A stretch of DNA of 64,000 bases, taken from contig QZKU01000075.1 of the NCBI GenBank assembly GCA_003598085.1, forward strand, positions 1 through 64,000, in the 5' to 3' direction. This document shows positions 52,084-61,174 of the stretch, in pieces. Position numbers and translations under genes: made by a program. The DNA comes from Candidatus Abyssobacteria bacterium SURF_5. GTDB lineage: Bacteria > Abyssobacteria > SURF-5. Under the pieces are notes generated by a model that saw only the letters and a list, made by a program, of their open reading frames with translations, had not been told where the DNA came from and did not search any database. Position 1 is the first letter of the stretch. Each line of letters begins with the position of its first letter.

Positions 52084-53403
52084 TTAACGCGGGATTTTGT
52101 AGCGGAGACCGTGGAGGCGGCCCGTCAGAAACTGCCGGTAAATCTCGAGTCGGCTCAGAGGCGACAGATCCAGCACGCTCACGTTCAAATTTTCTGCAAG
52201 AAGCGCAATGATATTGTCACAGCGGCCGCATGTATTGAGCGGCTCCACATGGATGTACTGTTTTCTGACCCGCTCGAGCGCTTCCTTGCAGGCGCATTTT
52301 CCCAACACTATGATCGGCTCGCGCAGTCCATTGAACTGGTCGTCTTCAAGGTTTCGGCCGGTGACAATCGTCAGGGGCAGGCCGTCAAAATCGTGTGGAG
52401 TCTGCCGCTCATTCACAAGCAATTCGGCCACCTGCTCGAGATGGCCCAGGCATCCTTCGTAACAGGCGCCGCCTTTGCCGACCACAATCTTCATGCTGTC
52501 CGGCAGATGCGGGTTATATTCCCAGGGAATCCTTTCTTTGCAGGTGGGCAATTGTCCCTCGATCCGGATGTTCTGCAAATTTCCCTCGCCAAACCCTTGC
52601 GCGGCGGCCAGCGATAGGTGTTTAACCTCGACGGGATCATACCCCAGAATTTTTGCGCAGACGGCATCGACCGCGACGACATCTTCCCCCGCCACAATTA
52701 CATCTTTCTCGTTGAGAAGGTCGGGCAGATACTTTACTGCCGGAATAGGCCCTCTGGCGACCACTTTGAGGGCATCAACAAGAGTGAAATCAGGTCTGAT
52801 AAACGCGAGCAGGTCGACAAGCTTCTGATGCAGCCGATGGTTATGGTGTCGGGCCTTATCCTTATCATACAGCAGGCCCATCTGGTTCTTTATCCCTGCT
52901 GTCATCTGGGTCTGGCAGTGAGCCTTCAACACGGGCATGTTGAGGTAAAGATTCTTGTCGCGGCCAACGATCAGGTTCTCATAAAGAATCTGGGGGAATC
53001 GGGCTTCCGATTCGTTCTTGCCATCCCGCATCATCACCTTGACCGATTTTTCCTCATCCAGATACAGGCAATAAACGCGAAGCTTCTTGGCTAGAGCGTC
53101 CAGCCCGATTGTGGAGAAACAGAGCCGGCTGAAGTTTCCCTGCGAGCAGTTCTCCATCAAGTAAATGCGCTTCTTTGAATCGACCCTCTTTATATATTCG
53201 ACGGCCGCCTCAATGAGATCCAGTGATGTGTGAAGATGCGGATGGAAGTATACCGCATTTACTTTAATGAAGACTTTTTCGCATGACCGCAACAATCCTT
53301 CGATTCGGGGGAATCGCCCAAAGGAATTGGCCACGGCCGCGGCGGGCGCACCGGCTACTCTTTCAACCGTTACAACAACATTTCCCAACGGCTTATTCTC
53401 CAT
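52084..53403 (-). CDS. DUF362 domain protein
   Basis: A 439-residue protein. The central segment NLYLNMPVLKAHCQTQMTAGIKNQMGLL...HHNHRLHQKLVDLLAFIRPDFTLVDAL is the DUF362 signature. The C-terminal part carries four or more cysteines (GKCACKEAL and NTCGRCDN) that might bind an Fe-S cluster. Members of this family occur near anaerobic redox and CoA enzymes, but no biochemical function is established. A sigma-70 promoter is seen at 53470-53498. It is the first gene upstream of the thiolase/DUF35 operons on this strand, yet it has its own promoter and is separated by 349 nt. Confidence 0.85.
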   Translation of the reverse strand: MENKPLGNVVVTVERVAGAPAAAVANSFGRFPRIEGLLRSCEKVFIKVNAVYFHPHLHTSLDLIEAAVEYIKRVDSKKRIYLMENCSQGNFSRLCFSTIGLDALAKKLRVYCLYLDEEKSVKVMMRDGKNESEARFPQILYENLIVGRDKNLYLNMPVLKAHCQTQMTAGIKNQMGLLYDKDKARHHNHRLHQKLVDLLAFIRPDFTLVDALKVVARGPIPAVKYLPDLLNEKDVIVAGEDVVAVDAVCAKILGYDPVEVKHLSLAAAQGFGEGNLQNIRIEGQLPTCKERIPWEYNPHLPDSMKIVVGKGGACYEGCLGHLEQVAELLVNERQTPHDFDGLPLTIVTGRNLEDDQFNGLREPIIVLGKCACKEALERVRKQYIHVEPLNTCGRCDNIIALLAENLNVSVLDLSPLSRLEIYRQFLTGRLHGLRYKIPR

Positions 53404-53469
53404 CCCCGCTCTGGCGGCCCGAAAACCAATGGCGCCGGACAGGGTCGTTCAGTCCTGTTAATGTGAAGC

Positions 53470-53498
53470 ATTTTATCAGCAGCTTCTTGCGATTGCAA
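53470..53498 (-). promoter_or_regulatory. Sigma-70 promoter of the DUF362 gene
   Basis: Minus strand: TTGCAA (53498-53493), 17-nt spacer, TAAAAT (53475-53470; 5 of 6). It is about 67 nt upstream of the start codon at 53403. Confidence 0.6.
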
Positions 53499-53519
53499 GT
53501 CATTATTGTGCGAAAGCGG

Positions 53520-53549
53520 TTGCGTATTTCGGCGGGCAAATGATAGAAT
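53520..53549 (+). promoter_or_regulatory. Possible sigma-70 promoter of the acyl-CoA ligase gene
   Basis: TTGCGT (53520-53525), 18-nt spacer, TAGAAT (53544-53549; 5 of 6). The -35 is poor. It is divergent from the DUF362 promoter and 40 nt before ATG 53589. Confidence 0.4.
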
Positions 53550-53588
53550 GGCGCGTTCATCTCATCGCGGTTTTAGGGGGAGGCGCCA

Positions 53589-55112
53589 ATGAATTTAGCG
53601 GAATTAGCCGAGAACAAGATTCAGGAATTCGGCGAATACGTAAACCTGATTTTTGACGATCGCGAATATACGAATGTTCAGTTGCACGAACAATCAAGAC
53701 GGCTTTCGGCCGGGCTGAGACGCCTGGGCATCAAGCCCGGCGACATGGTGATGGTGCTCATGCCAAACTGCCCGGAGGTGCTCGTATCCTATCCTGCAAT
53801 CTGGCGCGCCGGCGGCATCATCGTTCCCGTGCTATTCCTGCTGGAATCACAAGAGATCGAATATATTGCCCGGGATTGTCAAGCGGTCGCCGTTATCACC
53901 TCTCCGGAATTCCTCTATAAGTTCCAAAATGCTCGGCTCAACGTATCCCCGCTGCGCCATGTGATCTTGACCGGCACTGAAAAGCATCCGGACTCCGTTT
54001 CTTTCAACGATCTCCTTTTGGAAGGAGGAGATGACAGTATTCATCCCGCCGATGATGAAGATCTTGCCGTCTTGCTTTATACTTCGGGAACGACCGGCAC
54101 TCCGAAGGGAGTCATGCTCACGCATAAGAACCTTTACGCGAATGCCCTCAACATAAAGAACACGGCCGGCGACAGCGACCGCGGAGATGTCTCCCTGGCA
54201 GTCCTTCCCCTCTCTCATTCATACGGGCTGGGACTTCTGGTAAGCGGCTATGTCAGCGATCGGACCGGGAAAACCGTGCTTCTGCGATGGTTTAATCTTG
54301 AAGAGGTTTTCCGGTGCATCGACAAATACAAAATAGCAAATATGGCCGGCGTTCCCACGATGTACATTTACATGCTTCATTATCCGGATGCGGATAAGTA
54401 CGAGCTATCCTCAATGAAAAATTGGCTTGTCGGCGCCGCGCCAATGTCACAGGCGACTCTCAAACAGTTCGAAGAGAAGTTCGGCGGCGAGATGTATGTC
54501 GCTTACGGTCTCTCGGAAGCGTCGCCCGGAGTCGCTTCGGAGCGCGATACGTTCCCCCGCAAGCCCGGCTCGGTCGGTAAACCTATGGTGGGCGTCGACG
54601 TTAAAATTGTCGACGAAAATGATAAAGAAGTCCCTGCGCACACTGTCGGCGAGATCCTGTGTCGCGGCGGCAATATTATGAAAGGCTACTACAAAATGCC
54701 GGAGCAAACGGAGGAGGCTCTGCGCGGCGGCTGGTTGCACACCGGCGACATGGGCATGTTCGACGAGGATGGTTATCTTTATATTGTCGAGCGAAAAAAG
54801 GATCTGATCATACGCGGCGGCTTCAATATCTATCCGAAGGACGTCGAGGAAGTGTTATACAAACATCCTGCCGTGGCGGAGGCGGCCGTTGTCGGCAAGA
54901 GCGACGCGTATATGGGAGAGGAGGTACTTGCCTACGTAGTGAAGGCGCCCGGAGCCGAGGCCACCGCTGCCGACCTTATCGTTCATTGCCAGGCAAACCT
55001 GGCGAAGTACAAATGCCCCAGACGAATTGAGTTTCTCGATTCGATGCCGAAGAACCCCATTGGAAAGATACAAAAAAAGGAACTGCGAAAACTGGCGCAA
55101 ACCCTGCAATAG
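53589..55112 (+). CDS. Acyl-CoA ligase (AMP-binding, fatty-acid-CoA ligase type)
   Basis: A 507-residue adenylate-forming enzyme that activates a carboxylic acid to its CoA thioester using ATP. The P-loop LLYTSGTTGTPKGVMLTHKN is near 165-185; YGLSEASPGV, GWLHTGDMGMFDEDGYLYIVERKKDLIIRGGFNIYP and the catalytic lysine GKIQKKELRK are all present. The GGGGGAGG RBS is strong. Length and motifs fit medium/long-chain acyl or aromatic acid ligases. Next to CoA-thioester genes, it could feed the thiolase/DUF35 pathway. Confidence 0.93.
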   Translation: MNLAELAENKIQEFGEYVNLIFDDREYTNVQLHEQSRRLSAGLRRLGIKPGDMVMVLMPNCPEVLVSYPAIWRAGGIIVPVLFLLESQEIEYIARDCQAVAVITSPEFLYKFQNARLNVSPLRHVILTGTEKHPDSVSFNDLLLEGGDDSIHPADDEDLAVLLYTSGTTGTPKGVMLTHKNLYANALNIKNTAGDSDRGDVSLAVLPLSHSYGLGLLVSGYVSDRTGKTVLLRWFNLEEVFRCIDKYKIANMAGVPTMYIYMLHYPDADKYELSSMKNWLVGAAPMSQATLKQFEEKFGGEMYVAYGLSEASPGVASERDTFPRKPGSVGKPMVGVDVKIVDENDKEVPAHTVGEILCRGGNIMKGYYKMPEQTEEALRGGWLHTGDMGMFDEDGYLYIVERKKDLIIRGGFNIYPKDVEEVLYKHPAVAEAAVVGKSDAYMGEEVLAYVVKAPGAEATAADLIVHCQANLAKYKCPRRIEFLDSMPKNPIGKIQKKELRKLAQTLQ

Positions 55113-55141
55113 CACCACAGGAGGATAATACCTTGTTTTAT

Positions 55142-55960
55142 CTAACGGGCAGGTAACTCGTCAGGGAAATACACATCCGGATACGGCTCTTCGGATATCT
55201 GCTCATCCTCGCCCCAATCCTCCCAGCTCTCCGGTTCCCGGAGCTGCCGTTCTTTCTTCGGGAGAGGCGCCATCCTGCGACGCTTTCGCTCGGTCAGAAT
55301 TTTCTCGACTCGCTGTTTTTCAGCCAAAGCGGGTGCTATGTCCAACTGGATCCAATTGTAATGGACCCCTCCCTCATCCTCGGCAAGGTTCTGCCAACCG
55401 GTTGCTATCAACTTCCAGAGGCCGCCGCCGTAATATCTGCGCGGATCCCCTTCAAAGAGATTGGATGATTCCGACTCAGCGCGCACATTAACGTTGCCAA
55501 AAACTACATTAACCTTTCCGCCGGCGAGGAACATGGTCCCATCGGTGAACCTTTCGAAATAGAATAACGACCCGGGCTTCCCGGAGCGCAGATAAAACAA
55601 GACTTCTTTCCCGCCATCAGCCTGAGTAAAAGCTTCAACAAGATGCGGCGTCATTCGATACAGCTCGTCGGCGGTAAAAACATTTCTTGTCTCAGACCAC
55701 CCGAACAGCCCCTTTTCCTGATAGCGAATCGAACCCAGCAGGTACTTCAAGTCATCAGTTCTTACATCGGTCGGGTGATCGTAACCCATGGCCACCGGAA
55801 CATTCTCTCGATCGACCCATTCGCGAAGTGTTATTCCCGTGCGCCGGTCCTCGAAAAGAGGAGTCTTTACCGACCTCCTCTGTGCGCACGAATTCAGCAG
55901 GACCAGGAATGCGATCAGAAATAGACACTCGAAAAGTCCAGCCCGATGGAACGCTCTCAT
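55142..55960 (-). CDS. Predicted lipoprotein of unknown function
   Basis: A 272-residue exported protein. A hydrophobic N-terminus ends in the lipobox LLNSC (Cys about 25), so it should be lipid-anchored. The middle is beta-rich with GKEVLFYLRSGKPGSLFYFERFTDGTMFLAGGKVNVVFGN; the C-terminus is charged and ends in an acidic, Pro-rich tail. No family is recognised. ATG 55960 overlaps the TGA of the DUF1285 gene (4 nt), so the two are co-translated. The gene is third in a minus-strand operon of three. Confidence 0.65.
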   Translation of the reverse strand: MRAFHRAGLFECLFLIAFLVLLNSCAQRRSVKTPLFEDRRTGITLREWVDRENVPVAMGYDHPTDVRTDDLKYLLGSIRYQEKGLFGWSETRNVFTADELYRMTPHLVEAFTQADGGKEVLFYLRSGKPGSLFYFERFTDGTMFLAGGKVNVVFGNVNVRAESESSNLFEGDPRRYYGGGLWKLIATGWQNLAEDEGGVHYNWIQLDIAPALAEKQRVEKILTERKRRRMAPLPKKERQLREPESWEDWGEDEQISEEPYPDVYFPDELPAR

Positions 55961-56487
55961 TTTCTTATTGGAATTTCCAGTTTTCTGCGCTCGCCGCCTG
56001 AGCGTACATAGTAGGTTTCGCTCTGTTCGTCATATTCGATATGGGCCGCAAGCTGGTAATATGCCTGCCGCGAAAACTTGGCCTCCAGGTTCCCGCGCAC
56101 ACTGCAAAAGGGGATGTTATCCCGGGAAAAGGTGAGGGTCTTGATCTTAAGCCTTTCTTTAACGCCGTCGGACAAAAGAAGACCCAGCTTCCCGGAAGCA
56201 TCCTCTTCCAGGCGAACCACCACAAAGGGGACGTCATCGACGACTACCGGCGCTTCATCTCTCCCGAGCCGGACATAGTACGCGCCGCCCTTCGATCGCC
56301 TCAGATTCCTTGAGAAGAGCTGCAGGATATCCTGGCGGACAATCTCGACTCCGCCATGGAACCATCTGCCTTCCGAATCGATTCTCAGTTCATACGGGCT
56401 GCCGGCATCTTCCCGTAGATGGAGCGTACCGATATGTTTGCCAACCTCGACCGCCTTCGAGCGCTTCGCCCTCTCGCTGTCGCTCAT
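55957..56487 (-). CDS. DUF1285 family protein
   Basis: A 176-residue protein with the DUF1285 pattern: RIDSEGRWFHGGVEIVRQDILQLFSRNLRRSKGGAYYVR, PVVVDDVPFVVVRLE, FCSVRGNLEAKFSRQAYYQLA and a beta-rich end. ATG 56487 follows GGAG at 6 nt; a TTG at 56544 would overlap the upstream gene and is less likely. It is the middle gene of a three-gene operon: 16 nt after the upstream unknown gene, and overlapping the lipoprotein start. The function of DUF1285 is not established. Confidence 0.82.
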   Translation of the reverse strand: MSDSERAKRSKAVEVGKHIGTLHLREDAGSPYELRIDSEGRWFHGGVEIVRQDILQLFSRNLRRSKGGAYYVRLGRDEAPVVVDDVPFVVVRLEEDASGKLGLLLSDGVKERLKIKTLTFSRDNIPFCSVRGNLEAKFSRQAYYQLAAHIEYDEQSETYYVRSGGERRKLEIPIRK

Positions 56488-56503
56488 CAGCCGCTCCGGG
56501 AGA

Positions 56504-56992
56504 TCAAAACTCCCTATCCAGGATCTTAAGGATGAATTTCTCAAGTGAGACGGGATAAAACCGGACGTTAGGCGTAAAGATGACGCCGGTATTTATTATC
56601 TCTTTTCGTTCCAATTCGTCATAAACCGCGGCAAGCGCCGATTCCAGGCACGTCTCAAGGTTAGTTATCGTCAATTCTTCGGATTCGATGTTGACTTGAT
56701 TCTTTTTTACATAGGGAAAAGCAAAGATACGGCCGACGATATTTTCGTCAATGCCGTCACAGCCGAATAGATCCCCGTATGTCGGCCCCAGAACTTCCGG
56801 CGATATCACGAATTTCGGAGAAACGGTTATCCTGCCCCGGATTTCAACCACATTGGTCGACTTCTGAAGCGACCGCCCCAGCAGAATATACGGAAGCATG
56901 TGGTATCCGCTCACGTAGCCCGCTGTCGGCTTCTTCAATATTTCCGTTTCCTCAAAAACTTCGCGGAAAAGATGAGAATCTCTATCCAGCAT
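56504..56992 (-). CDS. Unknown protein, first gene of the DUF1285 operon
   Basis: A 162-residue protein of unrecognised family, with mixed alpha/beta composition: VVEIRGRITVSPKFVISPEVLGPTYGDLFG, a possible nucleotide or ligand-binding loop, and ESALAAVYDELERKE. Start ATG 56992 is preceded by GGGAGG 4 nt away. It is followed by the DUF1285 gene after 16 nt and the lipoprotein gene. No motif I know assigns a function; only its place in the operon is informative. Confidence 0.7.
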   Translation of the reverse strand: MLDRDSHLFREVFEETEILKKPTAGYVSGYHMLPYILLGRSLQKSTNVVEIRGRITVSPKFVISPEVLGPTYGDLFGCDGIDENIVGRIFAFPYVKKNQVNIESEELTITNLETCLESALAAVYDELERKEIINTGVIFTPNVRFYPVSLEKFILKILDREF

Positions 56993-57084
56993 ACATCCTC
57001 CCAAATATAACAGTCATATTCTAGCACATGAAGCGAGATTTTAAAATATGGCAGCGTCCCATAGAAAAAACGCGCGCCCGCTAT

Positions 57085-57113
57085 TTGGAAAATGTTTTTG
57101 GCTGTGGTATAAT
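57085..57113 (+). promoter_or_regulatory. Sigma-70 promoter of the penicillin-acylase-family gene
   Basis: TTGGAA (57085-57090), a 17-nt spacer and a perfect TATAAT (57108-57113). The start near 57120 leaves a 110-nt leader before ATG 57231. Confidence 0.65.
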
Positions 57114-57230
57114 CTCGCTTGCCGCGCCGCGAGGCAGACGGCACAAACTATTCTGAATAACGGTTTTTCGCAAATCGGATTCCCCTGTTGGGTGCTTTGG
57201 TGAGGCGTCCTATCGCAGAAGGAGAGAGAC

Positions 57231-59651
57231 ATGTTCTTTCCCAGAGTTCAGAACCTTCTCTATTTATTGATATGCCTTCCTCTGTTGTTGTTGTCCGCTG
57301 CTCCTGCGGCCGCAGACCAGGAGCAGGAGAGCGAATTCCTGCTTTCGGGCGAGGTGCTCATTCATTATGACGTGTTCGGCGTGCCCCACATCACCGCCTC
57401 AAATGACGCCGACCTTCTTTTCGCCCAAGGCTACGTCACTGCGCGTGACCGCCTCTGGCAGATGGAATATAACCGGAGGCTCGTTGCAGGGCGTCTGGCC
57501 GAAATTCTTGGCGAATCCTATGTCGAGCAGGACTATGAGATCAGACGGCTCGGCCTGTATCGCTCCTCCGTCGCCACGTACGAAACGCTCAGTGACGAAA
57601 TGAAAAAGTTGTCGATCGCCTTCGCCGCGGGCGTCAATCACTACGTCAACACCCACCAAGACCATCTCCCCCGCGAGTTCAAGGATCTTGGATACGTACC
57701 CGAGCCCTGGCACCCGATCGATTCGACTGCGATTCCCCGAATGATGTTTTGGCATCTTTCAGGGTCACTCGAAGAAGAGCTGATGCTCGCCAAGTTGGTT
57801 GACGAATTGGGCCCTGATAAAGCCCTCGAATTGGTTTCGTCAAGACCGGCCGACCCCGAGACTCATATCAGATGGCGGCAGGCGGCCGAGATCCTCCCGC
57901 AAGCTTTCGGCGCCCACGGCTTTCCAATTCTGGCGGCGCTGGAAGACTTTTCCCGAGGCCACGGGGCAGCACGCTCGATCGGCAGCAACAACTGGGTCAT
58001 TGACGGCACAAAATCCGCCACCGGCGCTCCGATTTTGGCGAATGATCCGCACCTGGCATTGCTCAATCCGCCGATCTGGCACGAAGCGCACCTGATGGGT
58101 CCCGGAATCAATGTTATCGGCTCCACGTTTCCCGGTGTTCCCGGGATAATCATCGGGCACAACGAGCACATTGCCTGGGGAGTCACCAATGTCGGGTACG
58201 ACGTTTGCGATCTGTATATCGAGAAGCGTGATCCCGAAAACAACAAAAATTATCTGTATAAAGGCGAGTCGAGACCCTTCCGGAAAGTGACCGAAAAGAT
58301 CGCGTACAGGAGCGGCGGCTCGATGAAGAAAGTTGAGCGCGATATACTCTTCACGCTGCATGGTCCCGTTGTTGCGGAAGAAGAGAACCACGTCGTCTCC
58401 ATGCGCTGGACCGGGCACGAGCCCTCCACCGAGTTTAAATATATGTACCTGCTGAACCGGGCTTCGAATGTGGCCGAATTTCGCGATGCCCTCAATTTCT
58501 ACCAGGTAGGCGCACAGAACTTCGTTTACGCCGACATCGACGGCAATATCTTTTATCAACCGACCGGGAAGGTCCCCATTCGCAATGGCGCGCCGTATCT
58601 TCCGCTTGACGGCTCGTCCGGCGAGTGCGAGTGGGAGAGCTATATTCCGTATGATAGCCTGCCAAGCGTCCTCAATCCGGAGGAACATTTTATCGCGACC
58701 GCCAACGCTCGTCCCGTCGATGAAGCGTACCCGTTCTATATCGGGTACTTTTTCGATATCGGATACCGGGTTCGCAGGATAAAGGACCTCCTTTCGGCCA
58801 AGGAAAAGCTGACGTTCGAGGAAGTTCAGGCTATCCAGGGCGATGACTACGTTCTGGCTGCGGAAAGGCTGAAACCGCTGCTGCTCGAGGCCATTGAGGC
58901 CGAGAAGAAATTGCTTCCGGCAAGAACGCTTCAAGCCGCGGCGCTCATCGAACAATGGGATAATTACTCGACCACCGACAGCGCCGCCTGCACTATCTTC
59001 AATAAATGGCTTGAACGAATTGCCTTTAATGCTCTTCATGATGACCTCACCGACGAATCGTTTGAGTACTGGGCCTCCAATCCCGATATCATCGTGGTAC
59101 TCCTGGTGCGAAGCGCATCACCGGATGAACTCAAGTTCGATTGGTTCGATAATGCCAGGACCGAGAGGCGCGAGACCAAAAACCAGATCATAGCGCGCAG
59201 CCTCCAGGAGGTTCTCGATGATTTCTCTTTCAGGTACGGCTTCCAAATGAAGGACTGGGCATGGGGAAAAACCCACACGACCACGCTGACTCATGGGATG
59301 GGCAAGATAAATGCCTCGTACAATAATGGCCCCCATCCCCGACGGGGATGCAACGATACGATCAATAATGCCGGGTTCCCCTTCTTCAACAAGACATTCG
59401 CATCCGGCTCAGGCCCCTCATTGCGAATGGCGGTCGAGTTGCGGCCTGGGGTGGAACGCGCAGAGAACGTAATCCCGGGCGGCCAGTGCGCGAACCCAGC
59501 GAGCCCGCATTACCAGGACCAGCTCGTCAATCTCTGGCTCAGGAACAAGGCGCATCCAATGCTCTTTAGCAGGGAACAGTTACAGAATAATCTGGAAGGA
59601 GTGCTGAAGCTGGTGCCGGCTGAATCGGAAGAAACGCGGTCAGAAAAATAA
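57231..59651 (+). CDS. Penicillin-acylase-family Ntn hydrolase (exported)
   Basis: An 806-residue member of the penicillin amidase/AHL acylase family, which is secreted and self-cleaved. A signal peptide (1-27, LPLLLLSAAPAAA) is followed by the alpha chain and linker. The beta chain would start at Ser 252 in RSIGSNNWVIDGTKSATGAPILANDPHL, where GSNNW is the catalytic nucleophile motif. It also has IPGIIIGHNEHIAWGVTN and FVYADIDGNIFYQPTG, the conserved positions of the family. Length fits. Natural substrates are acyl-amides such as acyl-homoserine lactones or beta-lactams; the actual one is not known. Confidence 0.92.
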   Translation: MFFPRVQNLLYLLICLPLLLLSAAPAAADQEQESEFLLSGEVLIHYDVFGVPHITASNDADLLFAQGYVTARDRLWQMEYNRRLVAGRLAEILGESYVEQDYEIRRLGLYRSSVATYETLSDEMKKLSIAFAAGVNHYVNTHQDHLPREFKDLGYVPEPWHPIDSTAIPRMMFWHLSGSLEEELMLAKLVDELGPDKALELVSSRPADPETHIRWRQAAEILPQAFGAHGFPILAALEDFSRGHGAARSIGSNNWVIDGTKSATGAPILANDPHLALLNPPIWHEAHLMGPGINVIGSTFPGVPGIIIGHNEHIAWGVTNVGYDVCDLYIEKRDPENNKNYLYKGESRPFRKVTEKIAYRSGGSMKKVERDILFTLHGPVVAEEENHVVSMRWTGHEPSTEFKYMYLLNRASNVAEFRDALNFYQVGAQNFVYADIDGNIFYQPTGKVPIRNGAPYLPLDGSSGECEWESYIPYDSLPSVLNPEEHFIATANARPVDEAYPFYIGYFFDIGYRVRRIKDLLSAKEKLTFEEVQAIQGDDYVLAAERLKPLLLEAIEAEKKLLPARTLQAAALIEQWDNYSTTDSAACTIFNKWLERIAFNALHDDLTDESFEYWASNPDIIVVLLVRSASPDELKFDWFDNARTERRETKNQIIARSLQEVLDDFSFRYGFQMKDWAWGKTHTTTLTHGMGKINASYNNGPHPRRGCNDTINNAGFPFFNKTFASGSGPSLRMAVELRPGVERAENVIPGGQCANPASPHYQDQLVNLWLRNKAHPMLFSREQLQNNLEGVLKLVPAESEETRSEK

Positions 59652-59762
59652 AGGACGCGCCGTCAATTGCCGCTGATCGGGAAAACGCGCAGAGCCTTCA
59701 AATGTACTGTCTAAGATAGTCTGTAAGATCGGCTTTCTCAATAAATCCTGTCTTTGAATCAT

Positions 59763-60986
59763 TCATTCTGCCTGCAATTGGGCGCTCTCGTCCTCCAGTT
59801 TCTTCTTTGCTCCCTGTTCGCCGGCATAACAGCGCATCGGGCTGTGGTGGACGACGATCTCCAACGAACATCTATTGCAGTTCCTGCATGTAATAGTGTC
59901 GCCGTCGCCCGCCTGCATTTGATTGACCAGATTCGGCTGGCGTATAAACGGCCGGCACAGCGAAATGAAATCGGCTTGACCGGACTCAAGAACGTGCTCC
60001 ATCATCGCGCGCCGCCGAATGCCGCCCACCGCAATCACCGGCGCCTTGACATGCTTCTTCACTTCCGCCGCCTGCGGCGTAAAATAACCCTCTTCAAAGC
60101 GGGCCCATTTTCTCAGCGACTTCTCCATCAACTTAACGAGCAGGCGCTCGATCGCGTTGCGATTCCTCATGACGAGGTCCATCGGAATTTCGCCCTTGAT
60201 CGTTGACAGACCTCGCTCGGCAATGCCTCCGCTCACTTCAATGGCAGCGATTCCCATCTCGTCCAGTTTCCTGCATACCGACACACATTCGGACAGAGTC
60301 ACTCCCCGTTTGATGTAATCCTCACAATTGATTTTCACCAGGATCGGGTAGTCAGGCCCGACATGCAAGCGAATACTTTTGAATATCTCCACAAGAAATC
60401 GCATTCGATTCTCGAGCGAGCCGCCCCACTGATCCGTCCGGCGATTGGTATGGCCCGAAAGAAACTCATTCACCAGGTATCCATGGGCGGCATGTATCTG
60501 GACTCCGTCAAAACCGGCTTTCTTCATGCGCCGCGCCCCCTTGCCGAAATCGGCTACAGTATCCTCGATCTCCCGATTCATCATTGCGCGCGGCTTGATC
60601 ATGTTCAGATTGTCGCGTACCGCCGACGGCGCTAAAGGCGTTTCCCCAAGAATTTTCGGATCGCATTGGCGGCCGCCGTGGTTGAGCTGGGCAACAATTT
60701 TGACGTCGTATTCGTGCACGGCGTCAACAACCTTCTTTAGATCGTCGATAACCTCGTCCCGGTCAATGACCGGAATGCGTGGAATGGCGCGGCCCTGCAC
60801 ATTCACATAATAATTACCGGGAATGATCAGGCCCACTCCCCCCTTCGCGAGATTACGATAGGCGCGCAGGTAATGCGCGGTCACCCGGCCCTCATTCGAT
60901 GCGAGACACTCAGCCGTTGCCGACCGAACGAACCGATTCTTTACTCTCAGCGGACCGATGGCCCCAGGCGTGAACAAAGTAGACAT
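59763..60986 (-). CDS. NADH:flavin oxidoreductase (Old Yellow Enzyme family)
   Basis: A 407-residue flavoprotein: start LFTPGAIGPLRVKNRFVRSATAECLA; HAAHGYLVNEFLSGHTNRRTDQWGGSLENRMRF is the substrate/FMN loop, with active-site His/His-type residues; AVGGIRRRAMMEHVLESGQADFISLCRPFIRQPNL binds FMN phosphate. The C-terminal RNCNRCSLEIV has Cys residues like the Fe-S site of larger 2,4-dienoyl-CoA reductase relatives, but no second flavin domain is present, so it resembles the single-domain type. It may reduce an enoate in the acyl-CoA pathway; this is inferred from neighbours. Confidence 0.9.
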   Translation of the reverse strand: MSTLFTPGAIGPLRVKNRFVRSATAECLASNEGRVTAHYLRAYRNLAKGGVGLIIPGNYYVNVQGRAIPRIPVIDRDEVIDDLKKVVDAVHEYDVKIVAQLNHGGRQCDPKILGETPLAPSAVRDNLNMIKPRAMMNREIEDTVADFGKGARRMKKAGFDGVQIHAAHGYLVNEFLSGHTNRRTDQWGGSLENRMRFLVEIFKSIRLHVGPDYPILVKINCEDYIKRGVTLSECVSVCRKLDEMGIAAIEVSGGIAERGLSTIKGEIPMDLVMRNRNAIERLLVKLMEKSLRKWARFEEGYFTPQAAEVKKHVKAPVIAVGGIRRRAMMEHVLESGQADFISLCRPFIRQPNLVNQMQAGDGDTITCRNCNRCSLEIVVHHSPMRCYAGEQGAKKKLEDESAQLQAE

Positions 60987-61120
60987 ATGGCATCGCTCCT
61001 TTCCCCCAAGCAGGCGCGCCTTATACTAGCAGACGGGATACGCGACTGGCAAATCGCCGGCGTAATTGTCGGAACTACGGGGGTTCTGCGTCGCTGAGAG
61101 CCTGTATTCAGAACGCAAAA

Positions 61121-61145
61121 AAAGAGGCCGAAATTCTCGGCCTCT
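61121..61145 (-). terminator. Rho-independent terminator of the EF-hand repeat protein gene
   Basis: On the minus strand AGAGGCCGA-GAATT-TCGGCCTCT is a 9-bp stem followed by a run of T (complement of the A7 tract ending at 61123). It lies about 30 nt past the stop codon at 61175. Confidence 0.88.
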
Positions 61146-61174
61146 CTCCTCGCAGTATGCACTTCAGCAGTGAA

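Noticed and set aside
57840-59039. Long minus-strand open frame of 399 codons under the penicillin acylase gene
   Set aside because: It is the shadow of the real gene: no RBS, no family pattern, and the plus-strand frame shows full catalytic motifs.
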